Shown: piece by piece, positions 17,664-26,900 of the stretch
How the letters are laid out: every line of letters begins with the position of its first letter
Position numbering within the stretch: the stretch's first letter is position 1
Source: Phycisphaeraceae bacterium
Lineage (GTDB): Bacteria; Planctomycetota; Phycisphaerae; Phycisphaerales; UBA1924
DNA: 64,000 nt
Assembly: GCA_019636695.1 (NCBI GenBank)
Contig: JAHBXD010000001.1
Location: 613,661-677,660, forward strand
Reading direction: 5' to 3'
Translations under genes and position numbers: made by a program
The notes under the pieces: model-generated
What the model was told of the DNA's origin: nothing
The model's database searches: none
Seen by the model: the letters and a program-made list of their open reading frames with translations, nothing else

Positions 17664-18311
17664 ATGGGGCGACTTGTCGACATTTTTCTCGCTGGTGGGC
17701 CGGTCATGTGGCCCTTGCTCGCGATGAGTGTGCTCGCTGTGGCGCTCTGCTTCGAACGTGCGGCGTTCTGGCTCGCGTTGCGCCGCCAGGCCTCTCCGCA
17801 ATGGTTCGAATCGATCGCGGAAGCCCTCGCCCGGGCAGATTGGAATAAGGCCGCCGATCTCCTGAATCGGCGTAAAGGTCCGCACGCGGCCTTTCTTGAG
17901 CCTTTGCTCACCGCCGGACGCCGATCGGCCGACCCCGCGGTCATTGAGGGTGTTGCGCGAGAAAGGGTCGAATCCCTTCGCCCGATCGTCGAGCGGTTCA
18001 GCGTGACCCTCTCCGCAATCATCACTGCCGCACCGATGCTCGGCATCCTTGGAACGGTCATCGGGATCATCGTCAGTTTTCAAGTGCTCGCCGGTGCTGA
18101 AATGCGCGATCCGGGCGCCGTCGCGGGCGGCATCGCCCAGGCGCTCATCACGACCGCCTTCGGGCTTACCGTCGCCCTCATCACCCTGTTCCCGTATACC
18201 GCGTTTCGTGCCCAGGCAGACCGCTGCTTCAATCGCTTCGAGGTGCTCACGGGCATGGTGATCGCCGCGACGGCCCACCACCCCTCGGCTGTACCTTCCG
18301 CGAAATCGTGA
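17664..18311 (+). CDS. MotA/TolQ/ExbB-type proton channel protein
   Basis: A 215-residue membrane protein with the family layout: a first membrane segment (VMWPLLAMSVLAVALCFERA), a cytoplasmic helical region, and two further segments ITAAPMLGILGTVIGIIVSF and AQALITTAFGLTVALITLF. The LGILGTVIG and AL.TTA.GL motifs are diagnostic. It would couple the proton gradient to an ExbD/TolR partner, but no such gene is adjacent in the window. ATG 17664 is used; the frame is open upstream to the end of the pseudopilin gene, with GGAGG at 17642-17646 rather far away. Confidence 0.88.
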   Translation: MGRLVDIFLAGGPVMWPLLAMSVLAVALCFERAAFWLALRRQASPQWFESIAEALARADWNKAADLLNRRKGPHAAFLEPLLTAGRRSADPAVIEGVARERVESLRPIVERFSVTLSAIITAAPMLGILGTVIGIIVSFQVLAGAEMRDPGAVAGGIAQALITTAFGLTVALITLFPYTAFRAQADRCFNRFEVLTGMVIAATAHHPSAVPSAKS

Positions 18312-18426
18312 CGCCGAGCATGGAATGGCCACGCGATCGGGCATGGTGTCACGATGATGCCGCCGGGGCCGCGCCACTGGTCTAAAGCCTGAGCCGGGAC
18401 TTCGCCGCGCTCAGGCACCATGCATA

Positions 18427-18993
18427 TCACCGAACAGTCCATCGTCCGACGCGCCCCGTCGTCGTTCCCAGCCCGAGGATCGGTGTCAGCGGAAGCAGCG
18501 CAAATGCCGTGATCACTCCGGCGACGCCCGAATACACCGCTGCGCCCATTCGCGTCGCCAGTTCGCTTCCGGCTCGCCACACGATCGGGTCATAGGTCGT
18601 GCGAAGGGTCATCATCGCCACCACCAGCACCCCCGCGATTACGCCCGCGATCAGAGTCACCGCTCCCAATGTCAGCGGGTTGCGCCGAATAAGGTTTCCC
18701 CTGATCGACACAATCGCTTGCGCGCCGAGCACATATCCCAAGGCGTGCGGACCGAACACCGGAACTGCGCTGCCGCCCGGTCGCGCCACTGTCCACGTCA
18801 GATCCGTCACCAGCCCGAGCAGAAATGCTGTCCAAAGTGCTGTCCGCACGGGGGCCTGAAGCGCTGCAAAAGCCGCCAGCACAAGCAGCAGGTCCGGAGC
18901 AGGGCCGGAGATCCCGAGCCGAAGCGTCTCCGACAACCCGAGTTGCAGCCCGAGCAGCACCCACGCCACCACGAGGAATGCAATCGCATTCAT
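18427..18993 (-). CDS. mreD: Rod-shape determining protein MreD-like
   Basis: A 188-residue polytopic membrane protein (about five segments) beginning NAIAFLVVAWVLLGLQLGL. Its identity rests on size, topology and its position directly behind mreC, as sequence conservation in this family is low. The start at 18993 overlaps the mreC stop in an ATGA arrangement and has GGGGGG just upstream. It would act with MreC and MreB in organising lateral wall synthesis; mreB is not in the window. Confidence 0.75.
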   Translation of the reverse strand: MNAIAFLVVAWVLLGLQLGLSETLRLGISGPAPDLLLVLAAFAALQAPVRTALWTAFLLGLVTDLTWTVARPGGSAVPVFGPHALGYVLGAQAIVSIRGNLIRRNPLTLGAVTLIAGVIAGVLVVAMMTLRTTYDPIVWRAGSELATRMGAAVYSGVAGVITAFALLPLTPILGLGTTTGRVGRWTVR

Positions 18994-19868
18994 GGCGAAT
19001 CCCCCCTGGATTGGGGAATTCGCAGCACGACCTCGCTCAATCGCAGCAGGTCGTGTGCCGGACGCACCACCACCACCCGGCGCATCGGCGCATCTGCCGC
19101 CGGGCGAATCGCCTCGACCACCCCGAGCCGGAGCATCCGCGCCGCGGCGGGCCACGCAGGGTCATCAAGCCGAACCTCCTGCCCGATCGCTGGCTCAAGA
19201 AGTGCTGAATCGGGTCGATGCGAAAGGTCTTCCAGCGGGCCGACGAGTGTTCCATCCCCGGCCGGCGTCAGCGTGCAGGCGGGGCCTTCGCCGGTCTGCG
19301 TCACCATCACGCGAGCCAGCATCGGCGGAGAGGCAGGATCGATGATCGGACGCACAAGCGAGGTTGAACGCCCGGCCTCGACGACGCGACCGACAAGCTG
19401 CGCTCCGCGGATTGTTGCCACCGTCGAAAGATCAACCCCGTGCGACATCCCGGCCCGCACCTGCATGACGCCGCCCGATGCGTGCCGCGAGTAGCCGATC
19501 ACGGGCGCTGCTCGCACCCGCACCGGGAGCGAGGGCATCAGGTCAAGGCCTTCCTGCAACTCCAGCAGCCGCTTATGCAGGTCCGCGCTCCGGGCGAGTT
19601 CCTGAAAGTACAGCGTCCGAAATGAGTCCAATTCATCCTTGAGCCGCAAGAGCTCTTCCGGCTGGGGCGCTTCGGGCGCAGGGTCAATCCACCGCGCAAA
19701 CAGGCTCACCGGATGACTGATCGGACCGCTGATGCGCCGGACCAGTTCGCCGGGGGCCGTCAGTTTGCCCGTTACGCTCGTGGGCAAAAAAGCGACAACC
19801 GCCGCGCAGACGATCACCCCCGGCAGCGTGTACTTCGACGTCAGGATGCTTTGCAACGGACTACGCAA
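18990..19868 (-). CDS. mreC: Rod-shape determining protein MreC
   Basis: A 292-residue protein with one N-terminal membrane anchor (YTLPGVIVCAAVVAFLPTSV), a coiled coil (about residues 68-108, EELLRLKDELDSFRTLYFQEL) and the paired beta-barrel periplasmic region including VIGYSRHASGGVMQVRAG and GLVGRVVEAG-like strands typical of MreC. The start appears to be TTG at 19868; a second TTG four codons later is possible and no ATG is suitable. It is followed by mreD with overlapping start and stop codons. The upstream 185 bases are a divergent spacer shared with a GNAT gene. Confidence 0.85.
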   Translation of the reverse strand: MRSPLQSILTSKYTLPGVIVCAAVVAFLPTSVTGKLTAPGELVRRISGPISHPVSLFARWIDPAPEAPQPEELLRLKDELDSFRTLYFQELARSADLHKRLLELQEGLDLMPSLPVRVRAAPVIGYSRHASGGVMQVRAGMSHGVDLSTVATIRGAQLVGRVVEAGRSTSLVRPIIDPASPPMLARVMVTQTGEGPACTLTPAGDGTLVGPLEDLSHRPDSALLEPAIGQEVRLDDPAWPAAARMLRLGVVEAIRPAADAPMRRVVVVRPAHDLLRLSEVVLRIPQSRGDSP

Positions 19869-20053
19869 CGATCTCGCCCGCCGAGTGCACCATCGGCCAC
19901 CACATCCCTCTCGACATCATGCCGCCTCCATGCGGCCACGCCTGATCCGGCTGCCGCGCTGTGCGCGGGCCGACAACACCAAGATAGCCGCTTGCTCGAT
20001 ATCTGCCGCTCTTGACCATCCCGGGGATAGGATGCCCGCCGCGAGTGCCAGCA

Positions 20054-20599
20054 ATGACCCATCCGAAGAGCCACCCCGTGCCTTATATTCCCGCCGACTG
20101 GTCGGGGGTCGTTGCGCTCATCGGGCAGTGTTACACCGAGTACGGACTGTCGCTCAACCTCGACGATGCATGTGAGCAGCATCTGCGCGATCCCGGGGCC
20201 TACTTCCGTGATTCCGGGGGTGAGTTCTGGGTCGTCCGCGATGCCGAAGGTCAGGTTCGCGCAACGGCGGCCCTCGCAGTGCACCATGAACTTCAGCCGA
20301 TGCGCGGCGAACTCAAGTCGATGTACGTGCATCCCGATTGGCGGCGACGCGGCTGGGGTGCTCGCCTGACCAAGCTGGTCATCGAGACCGCGCGTGACAA
20401 AGGGTGCTCGATCATGGAACTCTGGTCTGACACGCGTTTTCTGGCGGCACACGCGCTCTATCGGTCACTCGGGTTTACCCCAATTGGAGAGCGAGTGATC
20501 GAAGACTCGAACGCTTCACGCGAATACGGGTTTGTCCTGAGCCTTGACCCCCGAAACGACGATGTCGCGAGTCCTCTCGAAGATGTCAAGACAAGTTGA
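20054..20599 (+). CDS. GNAT-family N-acetyltransferase
   Basis: A 181-residue acetyltransferase with the acetyl-CoA binding motif A: GELKSMYVHPDWRRRGWGAR (R-R-G-W-G-A loop), followed by HALYRSLGFTPIGER as motif B. It belongs to the small-molecule/amino-acid GNAT group (ELKSMYV type); the substrate is not deducible. ATG 20054 is chosen over the TTG at 20012. It converges on the agmatinase-like gene with only eight bases between the stops, with no separate terminator visible. Confidence 0.85.
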   Translation: MTHPKSHPVPYIPADWSGVVALIGQCYTEYGLSLNLDDACEQHLRDPGAYFRDSGGEFWVVRDAEGQVRATAALAVHHELQPMRGELKSMYVHPDWRRRGWGARLTKLVIETARDKGCSIMELWSDTRFLAAHALYRSLGFTPIGERVIEDSNASREYGFVLSLDPRNDDVASPLEDVKTS

Positions 20600-20607
20600 C
20601 ACGGGTG

Positions 20608-21594
20608 TCAGATATTCTTGACACGTCGCACGGCATCAAGCGCGAGGATCTCGAACGCGATGTGCCCTGCCAGGAGCGCGGTATTCTGGGCAACGTCACG
20701 ATCAGGCAGCACCTCAACCACATCGGCCCCGACGACGTTGATACCCCGCATTCTTCGGAGCAAGGCGAACGCTTCGCCGCTGGTCAGCCCCCCAGGACAG
20801 GGGGTGCCTGTTCCTGGGGCATACGCCGGGTCGATCACGTCAATGTCAAACGTCAGGTAGACTGGTGTTTCCCCCAGCGTTTCGAGAAAACGGTCGATCG
20901 TCGCGGTCCCTTCCCGCTGCAACTGCTCATATGTCACGAGGGTTACGCCGTTGTCTCGGGCGTAGGCCAGATCGTCCGCAGTGTTCAGCGGGCCTTTGAT
21001 GCCGATGCTCAGCATTCGCTTGGGGTCGAGCAGGCCGGCCTCGACGGCCCGTCGGAACGGCGAGGCATGCGACCAGCGCTCGCCGAGGGTCATGTCTACC
21101 GTGTCGACGTGGCTGTCAAAGTGGATCATGGGTAACCCACCTTGGGGTTTTCCTTGTCGCTCCCAGGTCGCCCGAATGTTGGAAAACGCGATGGAATGAT
21201 CGCCGCCGAGCGCGAGCAGGCGTGTCTGAGGCGCTTTGCCGAGTTTGGCGGCGAACTCGTGCACAACCCCGGCGTTGGCCTCACAATCGAAGGGATTGAC
21301 CGGCGAATCCCCGCCGTCGGCGAGGCTGAGGATGGAGCAGAGGTCGATGCCATGCTCGACATGAAAGCGTTTTACATACTGGGAAGCGTCGCGAATTGCG
21401 CGCGGGCCGAAGCGAGCGCCGGGTCGGTAGGTCACCCCAGAGTCAAACGGCACCCCATAGATCACCCAGTCCACGGGTGAACGCTCGGGCGGGACATCCT
21501 CAAGGCGGGGGTAGCGCCCGAAGGTGGCAATGCCTGCAAACCGAGGGGAAACCCTGGCATCGGGAAGGATGGTTCTGGGCGTGATTGGATCCAT
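20608..21594 (-). CDS. Agmatinase/arginase-family ureohydrolase
   Basis: A 328-residue ureohydrolase. The manganese-binding motifs are GGDHSI, FDSHVDTVD (with Ser replacing the common Ala in DAHxD) and TFDIDVIDPAYAPGTGTP near the C-terminus. It should hydrolyse a guanidino compound to urea and an amine; agmatine is the commonest substrate, but guanidinobutyrate or other compounds are possible, so no gene symbol is given. ATG 21594 is supported by GAGG eight bases upstream. An upstream in-frame extension passes through tRNA-Phe and is not real. Confidence 0.88.
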   Translation of the reverse strand: MDPITPRTILPDARVSPRFAGIATFGRYPRLEDVPPERSPVDWVIYGVPFDSGVTYRPGARFGPRAIRDASQYVKRFHVEHGIDLCSILSLADGGDSPVNPFDCEANAGVVHEFAAKLGKAPQTRLLALGGDHSIAFSNIRATWERQGKPQGGLPMIHFDSHVDTVDMTLGERWSHASPFRRAVEAGLLDPKRMLSIGIKGPLNTADDLAYARDNGVTLVTYEQLQREGTATIDRFLETLGETPVYLTFDIDVIDPAYAPGTGTPCPGGLTSGEAFALLRRMRGINVVGADVVEVLPDRDVAQNTALLAGHIAFEILALDAVRRVKNI

Positions 21595-21626
21595 GCAGCG
21601 TTCCTCGGTTGGACGGTAGCGTAGGC

Positions 21627-21660
21627 TAAAAACGCCCTCGGGCCTTTGCAGGCCCGAGGG
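21627..21660 (-). terminator. Intrinsic terminator of tRNA-Phe
   Basis: A perfect 11-base stem, CCCTCGGGCCT 21635-21645 with AGGCCCGAGGG 21650-21660, and a four-base loop. On the minus strand it is followed by CGTTTTTA. It lies 26 bases after the tRNA-Phe 3' end and before the agmatinase-like start. Confidence 0.85.
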
Positions 21661-21686
21661 AATAACCGCGTGTGATTCAGTGGAAA

Positions 21687-21759
21687 TGGGCAGAGCCAGA
21701 CTTGAACTGGCAACCCCGGCATTTTCAGTGCCGTGCTCTACCAATTGAGCTATCTGCCC
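21687..21759 (-). tRNA. tRNA-Phe (GAA)
   Basis: On the minus strand a 73-base cloverleaf: acceptor GGGCAGA/TCTGCCC, D arm GCTC/GAGC, anticodon stem CGGCA/TGCCG with loop CTGAAAA giving anticodon GAA, T arm GCCAG/CTGGC with loop TTCAAGT. The discriminator is A and CCA is not encoded. Confidence 0.95.
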
Positions 21760-21770
21760 GGCAGAGGTCA

Positions 21771-21798
21771 ACGATACCGCTTCCGGAGCGTCCGTCAA
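21771..21798 (-). promoter_or_regulatory. Promoter of tRNA-Phe
   Basis: TTGACG (21798-21793) and TATCGT (21776-21771) on the minus strand, spaced by 16 bases, with the -10 element ending 11 bases before the tRNA 5' end. Confidence 0.65.
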
Positions 21799-21858
21799 CT
21801 CCACGCGCTGGGAGGTCGAGGCGGGGAAGTGGACGTGAGACGTTCGTAGGATCTGGGC

Positions 21859-22437
21859 GTGGCGATTGAACCCTCATCGTTGAAGATCGTTTTCTATCCG
21901 GACCCGGTGCTCCGCCGCAGGGCGCAGGAGATCCGGGAGTTTTCGCCCCGCCTCGGCGAGATCGTCGAGCGGATGGTTTTCCTGATGCGGGAGGCGAGGG
22001 GGATCGGACTTGCGGCGCCGCAGGTGGGCCTTGGGATCCGGTTGTTCATCGCGGATGTGCCGGCATCGGAGGGCGGAGAGGGGCCGGCGGGCACGATGAC
22101 TTCGACCAACGGGGTAGAGGTCTACATCAATCCGGTGCTCAGTCATCCTCGCGGGGAGGTGACGCTGTCTGATGAGGGGTGTTTGAGTCTTCCGTGCATT
22201 CGCGGAGAGGTGCCTCGGCCGCCGATGGTTCGGATGACGGCGCAGGGGCTGGACGGCACACCGTTTACACGTGAGGGCGCGGGCCTTCTTGCGCGGTGCT
22301 GGCAGCATGAATGCGACCACCTGGACGGGGTGCTGATTCTCGATCGTTTCACGGCGGAGTCGAAGATGAAGAATCGCCCGTTCGCCAAGGCTCTCGAGCG
22401 GGCGTACAAGCCCGGTCGGGGCGGCAGGTCGGCGTGA
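21859..22437 (+). CDS. def: Peptide deformylase
   Basis: A 192-residue deformylase with all three signature motifs: GIGLAAPQVG, EGCLSLP and HECDHLDG, whose Cys and two His bind the catalytic metal and whose Glu acts in catalysis. It removes the formyl group from nascent proteins. The start is GTG at 21859, behind AGG at 21848-21850. Its TGA overlaps the ATG of fmt (TGATG at 22435-22439), so the enzyme that adds and the one that removes the formyl group are translated as a coupled pair. An insert (ASEGGEGPAGTMTSTNG) between motifs 1 and 2 is slightly longer than usual. Confidence 0.95.
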   Translation: MAIEPSSLKIVFYPDPVLRRRAQEIREFSPRLGEIVERMVFLMREARGIGLAAPQVGLGIRLFIADVPASEGGEGPAGTMTSTNGVEVYINPVLSHPRGEVTLSDEGCLSLPCIRGEVPRPPMVRMTAQGLDGTPFTREGAGLLARCWQHECDHLDGVLILDRFTAESKMKNRPFAKALERAYKPGRGGRSA

Positions 22438-23384
22438 TGCGCATCGCGTTTTTCGGTTCAAGCTCCTTCGGTATTCCGACGCTGGAGTACCTGTGCAGGG
22501 AGCATGAACTTGTCGGCATCGTGACCCAACCCGATCGGCCCGCCGGTCGAGGCGGGCGTGTGCGCGCTACGCCTGTCGGGACGTGGGTCGAGAGGCATGC
22601 GGCGGGGAAGGAGATGCTCAAGCCTGAGCGGGTGAATGCTGCCGAGGTGATTGCGCAGATCCGTGGATGGGGCGCTGAGGCGTGGGTGGTGATCGCCTAT
22701 GGGCAGAAGCTGGGTCGAGCGCTGCTTGAGGGGGTTTTTGCCATCAACCTGCATGCTTCGCTCCTTCCTCGGTGGCGCGGCGCTGCGCCGATTCAGGCGG
22801 CGATGCTGGCGGGTGATGAAGAGACCGGGAATTGCGTCATCACGTTGGCGGATCGAATGGACGCGGGGTTGATTCTGGCGGAGGAGCGGTTGCCGATCGA
22901 GCAAACGCAGACGGCCGGCGAGATGCATGATCGGCTTGCCGCGATGGGGCCGGGGCTTGTGGGCAAGGTGCTTGAAGCGCACTTGAGCGGGAAACTGGCG
23001 CCAGTTGCGCAGGATGAGGCTCGCGTGACGATGGCGCCGAAGATTTCGTCTGCGGATGGTTGGGTGGATTTTGCGCACTCGGCGAAGCAGTGCCGCCAAC
23101 GGATCAACGGGCTTAGTCCTTCGCCGGGGGTCACGGTATGTTTTCGCGGCGAGAGTTTGAAGTTGTTGCGCGCGGTCGAGATTCCGGAGATGGCTTCGGG
23201 CGGGGGTGAAGTGCCGGGAGCGTTTGTGGATGGGATGGGGGGTTGCGTGGCGTGCGGGGGTGGTACTGTGTTGCGCCTGCTGGAGGTGCAACCGGCGGGT
23301 AAGCGGGCTATGTCATGGGCCGAGTTCGCCAACGGGCGAAAACCTCGACAGGGAGAACTGCTGGGCCAGAGGCCCGGCAACTGA
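22437..23384 (+). CDS. fmt: Methionyl-tRNA formyltransferase
   Basis: A 315-residue enzyme that formylates initiator Met-tRNA. The N-terminal domain shows FFGSSSFGIPTLEYL, VTQPDRPAGRG and the formyl-transfer core INLHASLLPRWRGAAPI with the catalytic His and, further on, ITLADRMDAG; the C-terminal domain is shorter and follows WVDFAHSAKQ. It starts in a TGATG overlap with def and ends in a second TGATG overlap with the next gene, so all three are coupled. Confidence 0.95.
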   Translation: MRIAFFGSSSFGIPTLEYLCREHELVGIVTQPDRPAGRGGRVRATPVGTWVERHAAGKEMLKPERVNAAEVIAQIRGWGAEAWVVIAYGQKLGRALLEGVFAINLHASLLPRWRGAAPIQAAMLAGDEETGNCVITLADRMDAGLILAEERLPIEQTQTAGEMHDRLAAMGPGLVGKVLEAHLSGKLAPVAQDEARVTMAPKISSADGWVDFAHSAKQCRQRINGLSPSPGVTVCFRGESLKLLRAVEIPEMASGGGEVPGAFVDGMGGCVACGGGTVLRLLEVQPAGKRAMSWAEFANGRKPRQGELLGQRPGN

Positions 23385-23917
23385 TGCTTTGGCCATCGGG
23401 GAAGTCGAACACGCACAAGGCGGAGGCCGGGCGAAGGCCCATGGACGCTTCGAGGGTTGAGGGGGGCGTCGAAGGCACGATGCAGGATCGGTATGCCCGG
23501 ATCACCCGAGAGATGCTTCAGAGGTATGGGGTTCGGGTGCGCAAGTGGCGTACGAGCATGTCGGGCGTGGCGTGGCAATTGACGTATGCGGACGGCACGA
23601 TTCGTCGGCTGATCGAGGCCCCGAGGCCGCGCGGGCCGATGTCGGCGGCGGTGTTTTTGCACGAGATCGGTCATCACGCGATCGGGTTCAACATTTATAA
23701 ACCCCGGTGCCTTGAGGAATATCACGCCTGGGTATTTGCGCTGCGCACGATGGAGGAACTGGGGTTGCACGTGACGGAGCGTGTCCAACGGCGGATGGCC
23801 GAGAGTCTGCGGTACGCGGTGGCCAAGGCGCGCCGGCGGGGGTTGAAGGAACTGCCACCGGAACTGGCGCCTTTCGAACGTCGAGGGCATGGGCAAGGCG
23901 GAGCAATGTGCCGATGA
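23384..23917 (+). CDS. Putative metallopeptidase-like protein with HEIGHH motif
   Basis: A 177-residue protein of unknown function. FLHEIGHHAIGF contains the HExxH zinc-binding signature of gluzincin-type peptidases; a third ligand could be one of the Glu residues in CLEEYHAW. The start at 23384 is suggested by a TGATG overlap with fmt, but the first 32 residues look poorly conserved and ATG 23480 (MQDRYARITREML) is a good alternative. The coupling to def and fmt hints at a role connected with protein maturation, which is inference only. Confidence 0.65.
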   Translation: MLWPSGKSNTHKAEAGRRPMDASRVEGGVEGTMQDRYARITREMLQRYGVRVRKWRTSMSGVAWQLTYADGTIRRLIEAPRPRGPMSAAVFLHEIGHHAIGFNIYKPRCLEEYHAWVFALRTMEELGLHVTERVQRRMAESLRYAVAKARRRGLKELPPELAPFERRGHGQGGAMCR

Positions 23918-23996
23918 ACGTGGGCATTCGGGCCGGCATGTCCGCATGCTCTTCACCCGATGAAGTGGGAGATGACAGAGTGACCGGCGAGACGCC

Positions 23997-26900
23997 ATGG
24001 CACAGAGGTCTGGAGGGCGCGTTGTGACTGTCTCCGGAGGGCAGACACCCGAGCCTGTCGAGCGCGGTCGCGCTGAGCGCACGCGGCCGCAAGGCGGCAT
24101 CGGGCGTGTGGTGTGGCCAAGGGGGCGGTGGGGGCGCCTTGCGCGGATCGGGCTTGTCGTGGTGATCTTCTGCTTTGCAGGGGCGTGGGTCGTCCTTCGC
24201 GGGCCGGTGGCCAAGGCGCTCGTGTTGCCGCGGATCGCCGAGGCGCTGGGGGGCGAAGTGACAGCGCGCAGCGTTTCGATCAACCTGAACGGGACGATCG
24301 TCGTGCGCGGGCTGGTGGTGCGTGCCCCTGGGCTGGAAGGACCGGCGGGCGAGGTGTTGCGCGCACGGCGGAGTGTGATCGTGCTCGATGGGCTGCACGA
24401 AGGTGCTCAGCCTCGATCGGTGTTCATCCGGCGAGCGTCGTTGCGGGTAAGTCAGGATCTGGCATCGGGCGTGGTGAACCTGGAGCGGTTGGGGATCTTC
24501 CGCCGCGAGAAGGACGTGTTGGGGCAGCCTCCGGTGGTGCAGATCGAACAGGTCGAGGTGGAGTTGGGTGAGCACGAGCGGGAGATGTATCGGCCGCTGA
24601 AAGTCATCATGGTGGATGGCATGGTGCGGCCGGGCGATGCGCCGGGATCAGTCTTCATCGACCTTGAAGAGCGGGCAGGGCCGGGTGTGCCGCTGGTGGT
24701 TCGCGGGCGGGCCGACGGGCAGGGGATCGAAGTGCTCGTCGAGGGGGTTGAACTCTCGGACTGGCCTCCGAGTGCGGTGCCTGGATCCCTGCGCGAGACC
24801 TTTGCGCTGCTGAATCTCCAGGGGCGCGTGGGCGGAACTCGGCTGGAGATCGATGCACGCGGGGAGATCTCGGTGCGGGCGGAACTGCTCGGCGTCGCGG
24901 TGACGCTTCCGTTTGACGTGGAGGGAAACTATGCCCCCTCAGGACCGCTGGCGCGGATGACCGAGGTTCGCGGCACGGTCGAGTTCGCGGCGGACGGGGT
25001 GCGCGCGGAACTGACGGGAATGCTGGAGGATCTTCCGTATGAGGTCGATCTGGAATATGCGGGCCTTGCGGCAACAAGCCCATTTTCGTGCGTGCTTCGA
25101 ACACGGGGATATGCCCTGTCGCAGGATCCGCGGCTTGTTCCTCTGCTTCCGTCGATCGTGGGTGAGCGTTTGCAGACCTTCACACAACCGACAGGCGTGC
25201 TGGATGCAGACGTGGTGATCGAACGAAGGGCAGGACAGGACGGGGCGACGATTGATGTGCGCGGTTGGATCGAGATTTCAGGAGGGATCGCGTCGTACGA
25301 GCGGTTTCCGTATGCCTTTTCCGACATGACGGGCCGGGTGTACTTTGACAACTCGGTGATCGTGATCGAAGAGATCACCGGTGTGGCGGCGACCGGGGCC
25401 AGGTTGCGCGCGACGGGCATGATCGTGCCGCCTTCCGATTCGGCGGAGATCGATCTGACAATCCGCGTCGAGGATGTGCCGCTGGATGAAACCCTGCGGT
25501 ACGGCATGCAGCGCAGGGGCAGGGTGCTTGATGCCCTTGTCTCATCGTCGCGAGAACGTGAACTGGTAGAGGCGGGCCTGCTTGACGCAGGCTTTGTGCC
25601 GGGGGGGGATGCGGATCTGGACATATTTGTTCACAGACCGCTCGGGCCGGATGTGGAATGGACATATTCGGTGGGGATTTCGCTCGATCGCGTCGGGGTT
25701 CTGCCCGAGGCTTTTCCGTACCCGTTGATCGGCGAGGGGGTGGTCATCGGTCTGAAAGGCGATGAAGCGAGGCTGATCAGGGGGATGTTCTACGGCCTTG
25801 CCGGCGGGATGGTGCGGCTGGGCTTGACGGCGGATATCGGGGCGGAGGATACGGAAGTCTCCGTGAGCGTGGTTGCGCATGATGTTCCCGTCGATGACCG
25901 CCTGGTGCATGCAGTGGATGCGACGATGGGCGATGGCTCGTGGAGCGTGCCAGCGCGCGGGCTCGGGTTGGGCGGGGTGATCGATGCCGATCTGCACGTG
26001 CTTGATCGGGATGACGGCGGCATCGACCTGACGGGGGTGGTCGAGGGGAGAGGGATGCGGCTTGCGCCGCCGGGGGGGGCGATCGGTGTCGAGTCGCTTG
26101 AACTTCGAGTGGGGATCGGTTCAGGTGCGATCGAGGCGGATGCCATCGGCGTGCTGGCGGATTTTGTGACCGGAGCGGTTTCGCCTGTCTGGGGTGACGT
26201 GCGCATCGACCTTGCGACCAGGTGTTTTGATGGGGTGGTGGTCGGGGGGGGTGTCGAAGCGCACATGCGTGTGGATCAGTTCGTTGAACCCTTGTGGCCC
26301 GAGGTTGCAAGGACATGGCGTGCACTCGTTGAAACGTATCGGCCTTCGGCTTCGGCGGATGTAGTGGTCGATTTTGCGTGCCGCGAGGGGGACACACCGA
26401 GGGTGTCTGCGGCGGTCATCCCTCGTAGCGACATTGAACTTGAGATGCTTGGCGCAGCGGTCAGGCTTGATGCGCCAACCGGGCGGGTGGTGGTGATGCC
26501 TGGTGAAGCGGTGCTCTTTGCAGGGTTCGGTGGGGCCATGTCGGTGGGTGGTGAAACGGCGGGGCGGGTTTCGATTCAAGGTAAGTGGCCGCTGACGAAT
26601 CTGCCGCGGCTCGATGACGACGCGGTGCGGGTGTTCGTGGATGGGGCCGGATTTGCTTCGGCGTTTGCCCATCGAATTGTGCGTGAGGCGGCGGGTGAGG
26701 AGGCACATGCACGCTATGCCTTGGCCCAGCCCGCGGGGTTGTTCGATGCGACGGCGGTGATGCGAATGGGCTCGGGGGGGGTAGAGTTTGAAGGAAGCGT
26801 TCGCCCGAGATCGCTGGCATTTGCGATGAGCGGGAAGCGCATCGAGTTCGAGCGTCTGAGCGGGTTTGCTGAGTTGGCGCTGGATGGCTCGATAGTTGTG

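Noticed and set aside
21600-21804. N-terminal extension of the agmatinase-like protein
   Set aside because: The in-frame extension runs through the tRNA-Phe gene and its terminator; the ATG at 21594 has a good ribosome binding site.
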